DNA of 64,000 nt from positions 53,233 through 117,232 of IMG/VR virus record IMGVR_UViG_3300024261_000009, one strand, 5' to 3'. The translations under genes and the position numbers were made by a program. Shown here in pieces: positions 1-8,714 of this stretch. This DNA comes from a virus. Under the pieces are notes generated by a model. It ran no database searches and was not told the DNA's origin. It saw nothing but the letters and a program-made list of their open reading frames with translations. Position 1 is the first letter of the stretch. The number at the start of each line of letters is the position of its first letter.

Positions 1-752
1 AGCAACCTTCTGGAGGCCTTTTTAGCTAAGTAGTGGACCGCCTTGGTCTGCTGTGACTTGTAACCTCTCAGCCGATGAGACTCGTCTGCAACTATCATAG
101 TGTAGGGGACCTGCGCGTATATTAGCTCGGAGGCTACTCGAGCCGTGTCATAGGTTATGACTAGAATGTCGGGAGGGTCTTTTAGTATATCTTTTAGCTT
201 CTTAGCTCTCTGCTTAGGCCCGCTAGCAACCAAGGGTTCCGCCCTAAGCTCTCCTGCAGAATGAATGTCAGCTTCCTCTTTCCAGGTGTAGATGTTTACG
301 CGTAGCGCGATTACCAAGCAAAGCTGTCTTCGAGAAGGGTCCTTGTTCTTTAGGTGCCTAACGAGGTCTACCACAATCTTTGTTTTACCGAGGCCTCTTC
401 CTAGAAAGAGCCCATACCGTAGATTCCACAAGGCGTGGCAAAAGGCTGTCTTCTGGTGCGGATAAAACGGCGTAACAGGCTCATACCCGTCCGTGTCTTC
501 TCGCTCCATCAATAGAGGCACTCGGTCCTCTTTGGAGACGTGGTCTAAGACCTCCTCGGGGATAACCACCGCAGGCAAAACTTTTCCTATATCCTCTACT
601 ACCTTTTGGTGGTAAGGGTAGAAAGCTGGGTACGCCCACCTTCCAGAAGGGGTTCGGACGGCACCGTATATTTTCTTTTGGGCGGGGGACAAAGCCTCCA
701 TTATTATTACTGGAAGGCCGTTATTAAGCATTTCTACTCTAATAGTAGTCAT
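1..752 (-). CDS. SNF2/DExH-type superfamily 2 helicase, N-terminal part (runs off left edge)
   Basis: Reading the minus strand from the ATG at 750-752 gives 250 uninterrupted codons to the window edge, so the gene is partial. A Q-motif-like PHQ lies at residues 98-100. Walker A is LGRGLGKT at 117-124 and the Walker B/motif II is DESH at 223-226. Motif Ia-like and Ib-like stretches fall between them, which is the order of SNF2/DEAH superfamily 2 ATPases. The C-terminal RecA domain would lie outside the window. The start is supported by a strong GAGGAGG ribosome site. Phage SNF2 helicases usually act in replication, recombination or transcription restart, and which applies here cannot be told. 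It is transcribed divergently from the portal gene. Confidence 0.85.
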   Translation of the reverse strand, partial: MTTIRVEMLNNGLPVIIMEALSPAQKKIYGAVRTPSGRWAYPAFYPYHQKVVEDIGKVLPAVVIPEEVLDHVSKEDRVPLLMEREDTDGYEPVTPFYPHQKTAFCHALWNLRYGLFLGRGLGKTKIVVDLVRHLKNKDPSRRQLCLVIALRVNIYTWKEEADIHSAGELRAEPLVASGPKQRAKKLKDILKDPPDILVITYDTARVASELIYAQVPYTMIVADESHRLRGYKSQQTKAVHYLAKKASRRL

Positions 753-846
753 ATCGGTAAACCTCCTCTATAGTTATCGGGAATACAGTGTGTACCAGTC
801 ATATACTTATGCCAGCAAAAACGCTTTTATTTAAGGAGGTTTTACC
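753..846. promoter_or_regulatory. Divergent control region between helicase and late genes
   Basis: This 94-base spacer separates the leftward helicase from the rightward portal gene. It carries Shine-Dalgarno sequences for both (AACCTCC read leftward near 770; AAGGAGG at 833-839). An AT-rich TATACTTA at 812-819 lies 28 bases before the portal start and resembles TATATTTA motifs ahead of other late genes at 12463 and 30198. No good sigma70 -35/-10 pair was seen. Promoter function is inferred from position only. Confidence 0.4.
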
Positions 847-2583
847 ATGCCCTTAGCTGACGATCTGCTCGGCGTTTCTATAAACACGGCCCGACAGTAC
901 CAAGACCCCTTTAAGCTGTGGTCTGGCAATAACACGCCTAAGGATCTTAAATCCCTGTTTAAGTGGACTGAATACCTCTACTACAATAGTGCCCAAATAT
1001 ACGCGGGCGTGAAGAAATTCGCTGAATACCCCATTACAGAAATACGTTACTTAACGACCAGTCCAAAAATACGCGACCGCTACAAAGAGCTCCTGGAAGA
1101 AGTTATTGGGATAAAGAGCTGCTTAATACGCTCCTCCCTAGACCTCCATGTGTACGGGAATAGTTTTTCTTCCGTCCACATCCCGTTTAAGAGGTTCCTT
1201 GTCTGTGACTCCTGCGGTCATAAGTCAGATATAAGAAGCGTTGATTACACGCTAAAGTTAGATAAGCTAGCTTTCAAGGGACACTGCTCCTCCTGTAACA
1301 GCACTCGAAAGATGACCGTTGAGGACCAGCGCATCTTGGACGTGGAAAAAGTTAACCTGATACGGTGGGACCCTAAGTGCATCACTATCTCCCACAACCC
1401 CGTAACGGGGGACAGTCAGTACTACTTAGACGTACCCGAAGACTTGGTCTCCTCAATAAAGAAAGCCGACGAACACCTTATAGCGTCAACTCCTTACAGC
1501 ATACTGCAGGCCGTTTCTGAAGGATCGACTTTTAAGTTCGCTTCCGGGGAACTCTTTCACATGAAGTCAGATTCCCCCGCAGGGGTTGAGGGCGGGTGGG
1601 GCTACCCAAGTCTAATGGCCGCTATGCACCTTTTTTATCACGCGTCAGTTATGCGAAAAGCGAATGAGGCCATCGCGCTTGAGAGAATTGTTCCTATGCG
1701 AATACTTCACCCGGCAGCCACATCGGGTAATGGGGATCCCATCATGTCAATGTCCATCTCTAGTTGGATAGACGATATGAAAACTTCTGTAAAAGAATGG
1801 AGGAAGGACCCTAACCACATGGTTTTCGCTCCTGTGGCTGTTGGAGTATCTCAGATCGGCGGCGATGCCCGGGCTCTTATGGTAGACTCAGAAATACAAA
1901 GAGCCGAGGACAACATAATAGCATCCATGGGGTTACCTAAGGAGTTCATCTACGGAGGACTGTCCTTTACAGGATCCGGAGTCACACTTAGGATGCTAGA
2001 AAACCAGCTTGAGAGCTCCCTATTTCAGATAAACAACCTTCTTCAGTGGACCACGGACAAACTCTCTAAATACCTTAGTTGGGACAGCTGCAAGGTAGCT
2101 CTGGGAGACTTTAAAATGGTGGACGATGTGCAACAGAAGGGAATCTTTCTCAACTTGTGGCAGAGCGGAGTTGTCTCAAAAACAACTCTGGCGGAGGCCA
2201 ACGGGATAGACCTCGCTGAGGAGCGGGAAAGAATGAAACAAGAGCAGCTTGAAGACGCTCAGTTGCAGAGGGAGATCCAGATGTCTATACAGGAGATGCA
2301 AAACACCTTAGCGGACCAAGCTCGAGCAGAGGTCCAAATGGGTAATCCCGGGCAGCAAGCTCAAGGTTCTCAGTACGACCAGCAAGCGGTAATAGCCCAG
2401 GCAGAGAATATAGCCCTTCAGATGCTACAGATGGACCCCAATATGAGAAGATCTCAGCTGTCCTCACTGCAGTCAGAAGACTACGTTATGTACTCCGTGG
2501 TCATCCAGAGATTAGAACAACTTCAACTGGACCAGAAGAACCAAGCAGCGCAGGCCAACCTGCAGCAGATGGGAGTAAACTAG
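847..2583 (+). CDS. Portal protein with inserted zinc ribbon
   Basis: Predicted 578-residue portal, the dodecameric ring at the capsid vertex through which DNA enters and leaves. The call rests on overall pattern: an N-terminal Trp/Tyr-rich crown-like part, a central SGEL-F-H-K region followed by GYPSL, and a long alpha-helical, Gln-rich C-terminus (about residues 460-578) typical of portal stem and barrel helices. The length fits myovirus portals. An unusual element is a four-cysteine knuckle at C120, C123, C147 and C150, which would bind one zinc ion. The start follows AAGGAGG at 833. It heads the rightward head module and is followed after one base by the next gene. A terminase gene, normally adjacent, was not seen and probably lies to the left. 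Confidence 0.75.
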   Translation: MPLADDLLGVSINTARQYQDPFKLWSGNNTPKDLKSLFKWTEYLYYNSAQIYAGVKKFAEYPITEIRYLTTSPKIRDRYKELLEEVIGIKSCLIRSSLDLHVYGNSFSSVHIPFKRFLVCDSCGHKSDIRSVDYTLKLDKLAFKGHCSSCNSTRKMTVEDQRILDVEKVNLIRWDPKCITISHNPVTGDSQYYLDVPEDLVSSIKKADEHLIASTPYSILQAVSEGSTFKFASGELFHMKSDSPAGVEGGWGYPSLMAAMHLFYHASVMRKANEAIALERIVPMRILHPAATSGNGDPIMSMSISSWIDDMKTSVKEWRKDPNHMVFAPVAVGVSQIGGDARALMVDSEIQRAEDNIIASMGLPKEFIYGGLSFTGSGVTLRMLENQLESSLFQINNLLQWTTDKLSKYLSWDSCKVALGDFKMVDDVQQKGIFLNLWQSGVVSKTTLAEANGIDLAEERERMKQEQLEDAQLQREIQMSIQEMQNTLADQARAEVQMGNPGQQAQGSQYDQQAVIAQAENIALQMLQMDPNMRRSQLSSLQSEDYVMYSVVIQRLEQLQLDQKNQAAQANLQQMGVN

Positions 2584-2584
2584 T

Positions 2585-2944
2585 ATGTCCTCTAACGACC
2601 CTATAAAGGATTTTTCTCAGAGTATAGGGGGAGGACTTGACGCACCGAACCCTTTTAAAGAGGGTTTAGGGAAGACTAATGGTTTTGAAAAAGACCTATT
2701 CGAAGGAACTCCCCATGAGGCTAGTAAGCCTGCGACCCTAAAGTGGCGGCCGAAAGCGCGGGTGTTTATCATTGATGAAGACGGCAACGAGGAGTACGAG
2801 GACATATTGGCGCAGGGGGCCAACGGGGAAGTCATGTTGGGCCGAAAGGAGATAGTGGATCTTAAAGGTTCTATTTCCTACAAGGTGTACTTGGAGTGGA
2901 TGATACCTATTCGACCAGCTAAAAAGAAGCAGACTAACTCGTAG
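2585..2944 (+). CDS. Hypothetical 119-residue protein downstream of portal
   Basis: The ATG lies one base after the portal stop, so translation is likely coupled. The N-terminal 50 residues are polar and probably disordered. Residues 52-112 are rich in beta-forming residues, with an acidic turn (DEDGNEEYED), and the tail is basic (KKK). No family was recognised. Position suggests a small head-assembly or portal-associated protein, but this is inference only. Confidence 0.7.
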   Translation: MSSNDPIKDFSQSIGGGLDAPNPFKEGLGKTNGFEKDLFEGTPHEASKPATLKWRPKARVFIIDEDGNEEYEDILAQGANGEVMLGRKEIVDLKGSISYKVYLEWMIPIRPAKKKQTNS

Positions 2945-2964
2945 TCTGCTCCTCAAGGACGTCC

Positions 2965-3039
2965 TTACTTTCTTCTCTTTGGCTTAGAACTTAGTTTCTT
3001 TAGCGCGCTTCTCTTTGTGTATATTGGTCCTACTCGCAT
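2965..3039 (-). CDS. Possible 24-residue basic peptide
   Basis: The ATG at 3037-3039 overlaps the end of the 170-residue minus-strand gene and is preceded by GGAG six bases upstream. It encodes a 24-residue peptide in which ten residues are Lys or Arg, ending at TAA 2965-2967. The overlap and ribosome site argue for coupled translation. The small size means it could be chance. Confidence 0.3.
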   Translation of the reverse strand: MRVGPIYTKRSALKKLSSKPKRRK

Positions 3040-3542
3040 CTTAACTCCGTTAAATTATTATTAAGTGCCTCGGGACTACTAACTGCCGCCTTAAGCAGTT
3101 TCCGAGACGTTTCCTCTTTAAGGTCCGCGGTTCTCCTCTGTTTTCTGGACTTTCTACAGGGAGTACACACGGGCCTAACCGCGAGACTACGAAACTTGTT
3201 TCCCCGAGCCGAAGCCACGGCGTTGTACCTCTCGACCTGATTTTTCCACCGGAAGAGCATCCCGATGGTTATGTCTATAAGTGCCTTTTCTCCGGGACAC
3301 CTAACACAACTAGCCATCCCAACTATAACGTCGGTAGGATCCAGATCTGAGGTTCTTCTATCTATCCACTCCCCGCTAGGAGGTTCTGTCATCAGGCCTT
3401 CTTCACAGCTTTTCGGAGCGCCCTGCTCCGCAAGAATTCTCGCCAGATAATTATATAAATACACTATTTTTTGCCTTTCTTTATTGTGGTTAGTGCTATT
3501 TGCATGAACACTACATGTGCCTTGCATATACTTGTGACACAA
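3030..3542 (-). CDS. Hypothetical zinc-finger protein on the opposite strand
   Basis: A 170-codon minus-strand frame fills what would otherwise be a 640-base gap between the 119-residue gene and the RNA polymerase. It has two paired-cysteine knuckles, CVRC near residue 78 and CTPC near residue 125, separated by about 45 residues and followed by a basic KSRKQRR stretch. That layout resembles a treble-clef or HNH-like DNA-binding fold, although no HNH triad is apparent. It is divergent from the RNA polymerase and is a candidate regulator or nuclease. The start is uncertain, because ATG at 3542 and a second ATG five codons later are both possible. Confidence 0.5.
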   Translation of the reverse strand: MCHKYMQGTCSVHANSTNHNKERQKIVYLYNYLARILAEQGAPKSCEEGLMTEPPSGEWIDRRTSDLDPTDVIVGMASCVRCPGEKALIDITIGMLFRWKNQVERYNAVASARGNKFRSLAVRPVCTPCRKSRKQRRTADLKEETSRKLLKAAVSSPEALNNNLTELRCE

Positions 3543-3585
3543 TTAGGGGCGGTATTTTTGCTCCGATGCCCGCTTGGAGACCCTG

Positions 3586-6500
3586 ATGAAAGATTTAACC
3601 CCCGTTGTAATGAACCCCTACGACCGTAGGGATAAAATCAGAACCTCCGCCATCCAAGGAGTGGAAAGCCTATTTCCAATTCTAGGAGACCATAGAGATC
3701 TAGAGGTAAACAACCTTCGGGTAGATAAGAAAGACTACTCCGCTTCAGATATAAAGGACGCTGTTTTATCTGGGAGAACTCTTGGGGAGCAACTGAAAGC
3801 GGACGTGACTATCCGGGATAAAAACGGGCAGGTTATAGACGTAAAAAAGAACCACTCTCTAATGAGAGTACCCTACTTCACCCCGCAGAACACTTTCGTG
3901 GTCAAGGGAAACGAGTACGTAGTTAGACACCAGCTGAGGACTATGCCTGGGGTATACACTCGAAAAAGAGGGAATGGTGAACTTGAGGCTAGCTTTAACT
4001 TAGCTAAGGGCTCCAATTTTCGTCTTAGTATGGACCCGGAAAAAGGTCACATGAACATGGAGTACGGATCTTCGAAAATACCCTTGTATCCGGTACTTAG
4101 AGGCATGGGAATGACTCACACGGATATATCAAAGCAGTGGGGTTCTGGTGTAGCCAACCAAAACCAGGATGCGTTTGACCCTAAGAGGGACAAACACGTA
4201 GACCGGCTGTATAAGAAACTGGTACCGCAGAGGAAGGTGGACTCTTCCCTAAATACAGGGGAAAAGGTTTCTGTTATACTGGATAAGTATTCCAACACAC
4301 TCTTAGATAAAGAGACTACTAAGAAAACTTTGGGGGAAGCCCACACTAGCGTCACTCCCAGGAGCTTACTCGCGGCAAGCAAAAAATTACTGCGAGTATA
4401 CAAGGGGGAGGCGACCTCGGACGAGAGAGACAGCCTCGAGTACCAGACTCTCCACTCCCCTGAAGATTTCATCAGGGAACGCTTAGAGCATTCGGGCAGA
4501 AATATGCGGTGGAAGTTGAAATCAAAGCTAGACTTAACGTCTAAGCCGGAAATTAGTAAGGTTCTGCCCTCGTCTACGTTCACAAAGCCTGTGGACTCCT
4601 TCATAACCACCTCTCAGATAACCACCTCCCCGACTCAGATAAACCCCATTGCGTTAATTAACGATGCCAGCAGCATTACCCGATTCGGGGAAGGGGGTAT
4701 CGGAAGTGAGAGAGCTATCCCCGCGGACGTCCGAACTTTACACGCGTCCCACCTGGGAGCTTTGGACCCCTTCGGCACTCCAGAGAGCAGCAAATCCGGA
4801 GTAGATGTTCGGGCGGCTCAGCATTTATATAAGGATGATAGGGGGCGTCTTCACACCATACTCAAAAACGTCAGGACTTCTAAGAACCAGTTTGTTCCCG
4901 TGTCGGAAATACCTAGGTCCACTGTGGCGTTTTCTAACCAGAACACCCTTTCGGGTAGTGTGGACGTACTGCACAAGGGCAAGGTAACCAAGGTGTCCCC
5001 GGGTAAGGTTGATTACCAGGTACCCCACTCCTCGGTTCTATACGGAGTATCGACTAATCTTATACCTTTCCTAGATTCTACTCAGGGGAACCGGGCAATA
5101 ATGGCCTCAAAACACGTAGCCCAGGCTGTGCCTCTGATCGGACGAGAAGCGCCTTTAATCCAGGTCGGGGCCCCCGAAAACAGTGGGTACTCCTCGATAG
5201 AGGAACTGGTGGCTAAAACTATCGTCTTGCCCACATCTCCGGTGTCGGGAAGGGTTACGCGCGTAGACGATGATTTCATCCATATAAGAGATTCAAAAGG
5301 ATCTCCCCACAAGGTTGTCCGATTCAAAGACTATCCCCTTGCGTCAAAGACGCATATAAACGAAACACCTGTGGTCCGCAGGGGTGATAAAGTAAAGAAG
5401 GGCCAGGTTCTTTCTGACAATAACTACACGGTAGACGGGGTCCTAGCCCTGGGCAAAAACCTAAACGTGGGCTACATGGCCTACAGAGGTTTAAACTCAA
5501 ATGACGCAGTGGTTATCTCAGATGCAGCCGCGGATAAGCTTACCTCGGAGCATATGGTCAAACGAGTCCTAGTGCTGGATAACGACCTCTCCCTAGGGGA
5601 CAAGAAGCACGCGGCAAACTTCGCTTCGAGGTTTACTCGGGATCAGTATAGTAACTTGAAATCCGGCGTTGTTACTCCAGGAACCGTCTTGAGAAGTGGG
5701 GACCCTATAGCAACCGCAGTTAGAAAAGCCCCTCCTAGCGTTGAAAATGAAATGTTTGGTAGGATACATAAGTCCTTGAGAAGAGAGTACGTGGACGACA
5801 GTCTCGTCTGGGAGGATCCCGAAGACGGAGAGGTTGTTGATGTAAAACAAACGGGCAACAGGTTAGCAGTAACTATAAAGTCCAAAAAAAGGATGAAGGT
5901 TGGTGATAAACTAACGAATCGGTACGGGGCTAAGGGCGTAGTATCTAAAATAATTCCCGATGCAGAGATGATCCAGGATGCTTCGGGGAGCCCTATTGAC
6001 CTACTATGGTCTTCCTCGGGTGTCATAAGTCGAATAAATCCAGGCCAGATTGTGGAGACCGCTGCCGCTAAGGTGGCTAAGAAGCAGGGCAAACCAATCG
6101 TTGTCCAAAACTTTTCCAACAGAGATAACGTTCAGTGGGCCAAAAAGTTACTAAAGGATAATGGCCTAACCGACAAGGAAGAGGTTACCGATCCAATCAC
6201 GGGAAAGAAGATACCAAATATCATGGTGGGTCCTCAGTATGTCTATAAGGGCTTTAAGTCTACGGATACTAATTTCTCTGCTCGAGGGGCGGGAGGGTCG
6301 TACGACATTAACCAGCAGCCTGGGAGAGGAGGCATCTCTGGTGCCAAGGGGATGGGCAGGATGGAAATTAACGGACTGCTTGCACACAACGCACGAGACA
6401 TCCTAAGGGAAAATGCGGTTATAAAGGGCACCAGAAACACTGAGTACTGGAATGCGGTTAGACTCGGGCTACCCATCCCTTCTGCGACGGCTCCTTTCGC

Positions 6501-7935
6501 GCACAATAAGTTTGTTTCTATGCTTACCGGAGCCGGTATGCGAATGAATCGAGAGGGAAACCAGGTCAGCATGGCCCCTCTGACAAATAGAGATATAAGG
6601 AAGATGTCTTCCGGGGTTATTACTTCCGGGAAGATGGTTCGAGCCAAGGACCTGCGTCCCGAAGCGGGAGGACTCTTTGACCCTGGCGTGACAGGAGGGT
6701 TAACGGGGCAGAAGTGGTCTCACATAGAGTTAGACGAGCCCGTAGTCAGTCCTGTTTACCGGGACAGTGTCCGAAGAATACTGGGCTTTACTAACACAGA
6801 GCTCCAGGATACCGTGGAAAAAAAGGGCGGGGGGTTCATTAGAGAATCTCTTAAGTCTATAGATATCGACGGTAAGATAAAATCTCTCACTAGGGAAGTT
6901 AGAACCAGATCTCCTGGGTCCTCTCAAGATGATGCTCTTAAGCAACTCAAGGCGTTTAAGGCCTTGAAGTCCCGAGGCGTTCGGCCCGAGGATGCCTACA
7001 TTCTGGACGCGTTTCCCGTTTTGCCTCCTCAGTTTAGGCCTATAGTGCCAGGGCCTAAAGGAGACCTCTTAGTATCCGACGTTAACCACCTGTATAAGGA
7101 CCTAGCCTTAGCTAATGAAAAGATGAAGGAAGCTAAGTCCTTAGGTCTTCCTGATAAAGATATAGGGGCCATGAGAGCCCATCTTTCAGACGCTGTTGGA
7201 GCTGTCGCGGGGCTTAACGATCCCGTTACCGACAAATCTCGTGCCGCGGCCAAGAAGGGGATTATTAATACAATAGCGGGAACAAAAAGAGGCTTTTATA
7301 ACGGGAAACTTATTAGTAAAAGATTAGATCTAACTGGGAGAGGAACCGCTGCACCAGACCCTTCCCTAGGTCTGGATGAAGTGGGTCTTCCCGAGGAGAT
7401 GGCTTGGTCTATGTACCAGCCCTTTACGATAGGTAACCTGGTTAGGAGAGGGCACAAAGCTGTCCGGGCTAAAGAACTCGTAGAAAATAGGGACCCTATA
7501 GCCCGGGAGGCTTTATCTAGAGAGATTTCTCAAAGACCCGTGATTCTTAACAGAGCTCCCAGTCTGCATAAGTACAGCCTAGTTTCCGCGTACCCCAAGA
7601 TGATCCCCGGAAAAACTATAAAGGTTAACCCCTTCATTGAGGCGGGCATGAATTTGGACTACGATGGGGACGCGCTTCAGTTGCACCTACCAGCAACTCC
7701 TGGGGGAGTATCTGATGCTAAGAAGATGTTAATATCGGAAAACATCATGGGAACAAGGAATCGAGACTCTGTTCAGGTATTTCCAGAACTAGAATCCGTT
7801 ATTGGACTGTATAAGGGGACAACGGGAACCTCCAGCAGGCCTATGCAAACGTTCTCTTCGCGCCGGGAGGCACTGGAAGCATACCGTAAGGGAGATATTT
7901 CTTTAAAAGACCCTGTAAGGCTAGTAAACGATTAA
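3586..7935 (+). CDS. RNA polymerase: beta subunit fused to N-terminal half of beta-prime
   Basis: This very large protein (about 1,449 residues) carries the beta subunit and the first part of beta-prime of a cellular-type RNA polymerase. Numbering is from the upstream in-frame TTG at 3574. Beta landmarks appear in order: RVPYFTPQNTF at 98; an AVPLIGREAP stretch; NLNVGYMAYRG; GDKLTNRYGAKGV at 777; SRINPGQIVET; and the QQPGRGG...GEME-like C-terminus. Beta-prime follows: GGLFDPGVTGG then WSHIEL; the AFPVLPPQFRP lid and rudder region; LTGRG; NRAPSLHK; and the catalytic NLDYDGD with D1362, D1364 and D1366. The first beta-prime zinc domain, normally between GLF and GHIEL, is deleted. The protein stops about 90 residues after the catalytic loop. 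The remainder of beta-prime is encoded at 9839. ATG 3586 is preferred because GGAG precedes it by eight bases. Confidence 0.95.
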   Translation: MKDLTPVVMNPYDRRDKIRTSAIQGVESLFPILGDHRDLEVNNLRVDKKDYSASDIKDAVLSGRTLGEQLKADVTIRDKNGQVIDVKKNHSLMRVPYFTPQNTFVVKGNEYVVRHQLRTMPGVYTRKRGNGELEASFNLAKGSNFRLSMDPEKGHMNMEYGSSKIPLYPVLRGMGMTHTDISKQWGSGVANQNQDAFDPKRDKHVDRLYKKLVPQRKVDSSLNTGEKVSVILDKYSNTLLDKETTKKTLGEAHTSVTPRSLLAASKKLLRVYKGEATSDERDSLEYQTLHSPEDFIRERLEHSGRNMRWKLKSKLDLTSKPEISKVLPSSTFTKPVDSFITTSQITTSPTQINPIALINDASSITRFGEGGIGSERAIPADVRTLHASHLGALDPFGTPESSKSGVDVRAAQHLYKDDRGRLHTILKNVRTSKNQFVPVSEIPRSTVAFSNQNTLSGSVDVLHKGKVTKVSPGKVDYQVPHSSVLYGVSTNLIPFLDSTQGNRAIMASKHVAQAVPLIGREAPLIQVGAPENSGYSSIEELVAKTIVLPTSPVSGRVTRVDDDFIHIRDSKGSPHKVVRFKDYPLASKTHINETPVVRRGDKVKKGQVLSDNNYTVDGVLALGKNLNVGYMAYRGLNSNDAVVISDAAADKLTSEHMVKRVLVLDNDLSLGDKKHAANFASRFTRDQYSNLKSGVVTPGTVLRSGDPIATAVRKAPPSVENEMFGRIHKSLRREYVDDSLVWEDPEDGEVVDVKQTGNRLAVTIKSKKRMKVGDKLTNRYGAKGVVSKIIPDAEMIQDASGSPIDLLWSSSGVISRINPGQIVETAAAKVAKKQGKPIVVQNFSNRDNVQWAKKLLKDNGLTDKEEVTDPITGKKIPNIMVGPQYVYKGFKSTDTNFSARGAGGSYDINQQPGRGGISGAKGMGRMEINGLLAHNARDILRENAVIKGTRNTEYWNAVRLGLPIPSATAPFAHNKFVSMLTGAGMRMNREGNQVSMAPLTNRDIRKMSSGVITSGKMVRAKDLRPEAGGLFDPGVTGGLTGQKWSHIELDEPVVSPVYRDSVRRILGFTNTELQDTVEKKGGGFIRESLKSIDIDGKIKSLTREVRTRSPGSSQDDALKQLKAFKALKSRGVRPEDAYILDAFPVLPPQFRPIVPGPKGDLLVSDVNHLYKDLALANEKMKEAKSLGLPDKDIGAMRAHLSDAVGAVAGLNDPVTDKSRAAAKKGIINTIAGTKRGFYNGKLISKRLDLTGRGTAAPDPSLGLDEVGLPEEMAWSMYQPFTIGNLVRRGHKAVRAKELVENRDPIAREALSREISQRPVILNRAPSLHKYSLVSAYPKMIPGKTIKVNPFIEAGMNLDYDGDALQLHLPATPGGVSDAKKMLISENIMGTRNRDSVQVFPELESVIGLYKGTTGTSSRPMQTFSSRREALEAYRKGDISLKDPVRLVND

Positions 7936-7987
7936 CTGGTAATGCAAACCTCGTAGTCCTATTTTAAAACAGTCAGGAGAATATGAA

Positions 7988-8461
7988 ATGTCGCAACCCA
8001 AGTTAATACCACTAGTCCTGCTTTTCGCAACCCTATCGGTCCCTTTCGTAGCCACATCCCAAGACGGGGGCGCTAATGATTCCGGTACAGCCTCCTCTGC
8101 GGGCGAAGAATCTCCAGTGACAACAGCGCTTGGAGATCCCGAAACTGTAGAGCAGGCAATCCAATTAGTGTCTCAAGCCTTTGACATGGCCCTAGCGGGC
8201 CAGTGGCTCTTGCTAGCAATACTCCTGATACAGCTGGGGGTGTTCCTCATCAAAAGATACGCTCCGAGCGGTTACATGAAGGCCTGGGGGTCCGTTACTG
8301 TGGGCGCTCTGGCGGCTTTGATAGCAGTCCTATCCGGCTTATCCGGGGGATTGTCTTGGCAGGAATGCCTCGTAGTGTTCCTCTCGGGCCCGGCCTCGTC
8401 TCTAGCAGTAGACTTCTTGCACGCTATGGGCTGGCTTAAAAGAAAGACTCTCGATGCTTAG
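7988..8461 (+). CDS. Membrane protein, holin-like
   Basis: This 157-residue protein begins with a signal-like hydrophobic segment (residues 6-23), followed by a polar, acidic loop rich in Ser and Gly. Three hydrophobic spans follow (about 70-90, 100-122 and 125-147) and a short basic C-terminus. Small size and several membrane spans fit a holin, but the location between two RNA-polymerase gene pieces, far from the transglycosylase, is atypical for lysis. A virion or ejection membrane protein is equally possible. It is preceded by AGGAGA and overlaps the next start by eight bases. Confidence 0.6.
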   Translation: MSQPKLIPLVLLFATLSVPFVATSQDGGANDSGTASSAGEESPVTTALGDPETVEQAIQLVSQAFDMALAGQWLLLAILLIQLGVFLIKRYAPSGYMKAWGSVTVGALAALIAVLSGLSGGLSWQECLVVFLSGPASSLAVDFLHAMGWLKRKTLDA

Positions 8462-8711
8462 TACTGCGTATAAAATCGGTAGTGTCACCGCTGTTGCTGA
8501 CTTTCTAGCTAAGGCAGCCTCCTCGGAAACCTCTGAGTCGGGGGTGGCGGAAAACTTCATTGCCCGGATCAACCAAATAACAGTGGGCTCTTCTGAAGAA
8601 GATGCCTCTCAGGCCAAACGAACGGGGAATGAGGTGTCTGCCTCAAGCCCCTCAACACGTCAAGCGGTAAGCTGGACGTCTCCCACGATAATTCATTCTG
8701 GAAGGCCTTAG
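8454..8711 (+). CDS. Small head-module protein with ML-x-x-AY-x-x-GS leader
   Basis: This 85-residue protein overlaps the end of the holin-like gene. Its N-terminus, with the pattern ML-x-x-AYK-x-GS and then a hydrophobic FLAKAAS, is shared with the next two genes and marks a small paralogous family. The remaining 60 residues are polar and Ser/Thr-rich, with no membrane segment. Function is unknown. Its K-A-A-S peptide is one of the recurring K-x-A-[SE] motifs of this region. Confidence 0.6.
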   Translation: MLSTAYKIGSVTAVADFLAKAASSETSESGVAENFIARINQITVGSSEEDASQAKRTGNEVSASSPSTRQAVSWTSPTIIHSGRP

Positions 8712-8714
8712 TAA

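Noticed and set aside
4116-7253. Large antisense frames opposite the polymerase gene
   Set aside because: They overlap a strongly conserved gene on the other strand, lack ribosome sites and have no motifs. The same applies to antisense frames at 8744-9406, 23963-24661, 27046-27744 and others.
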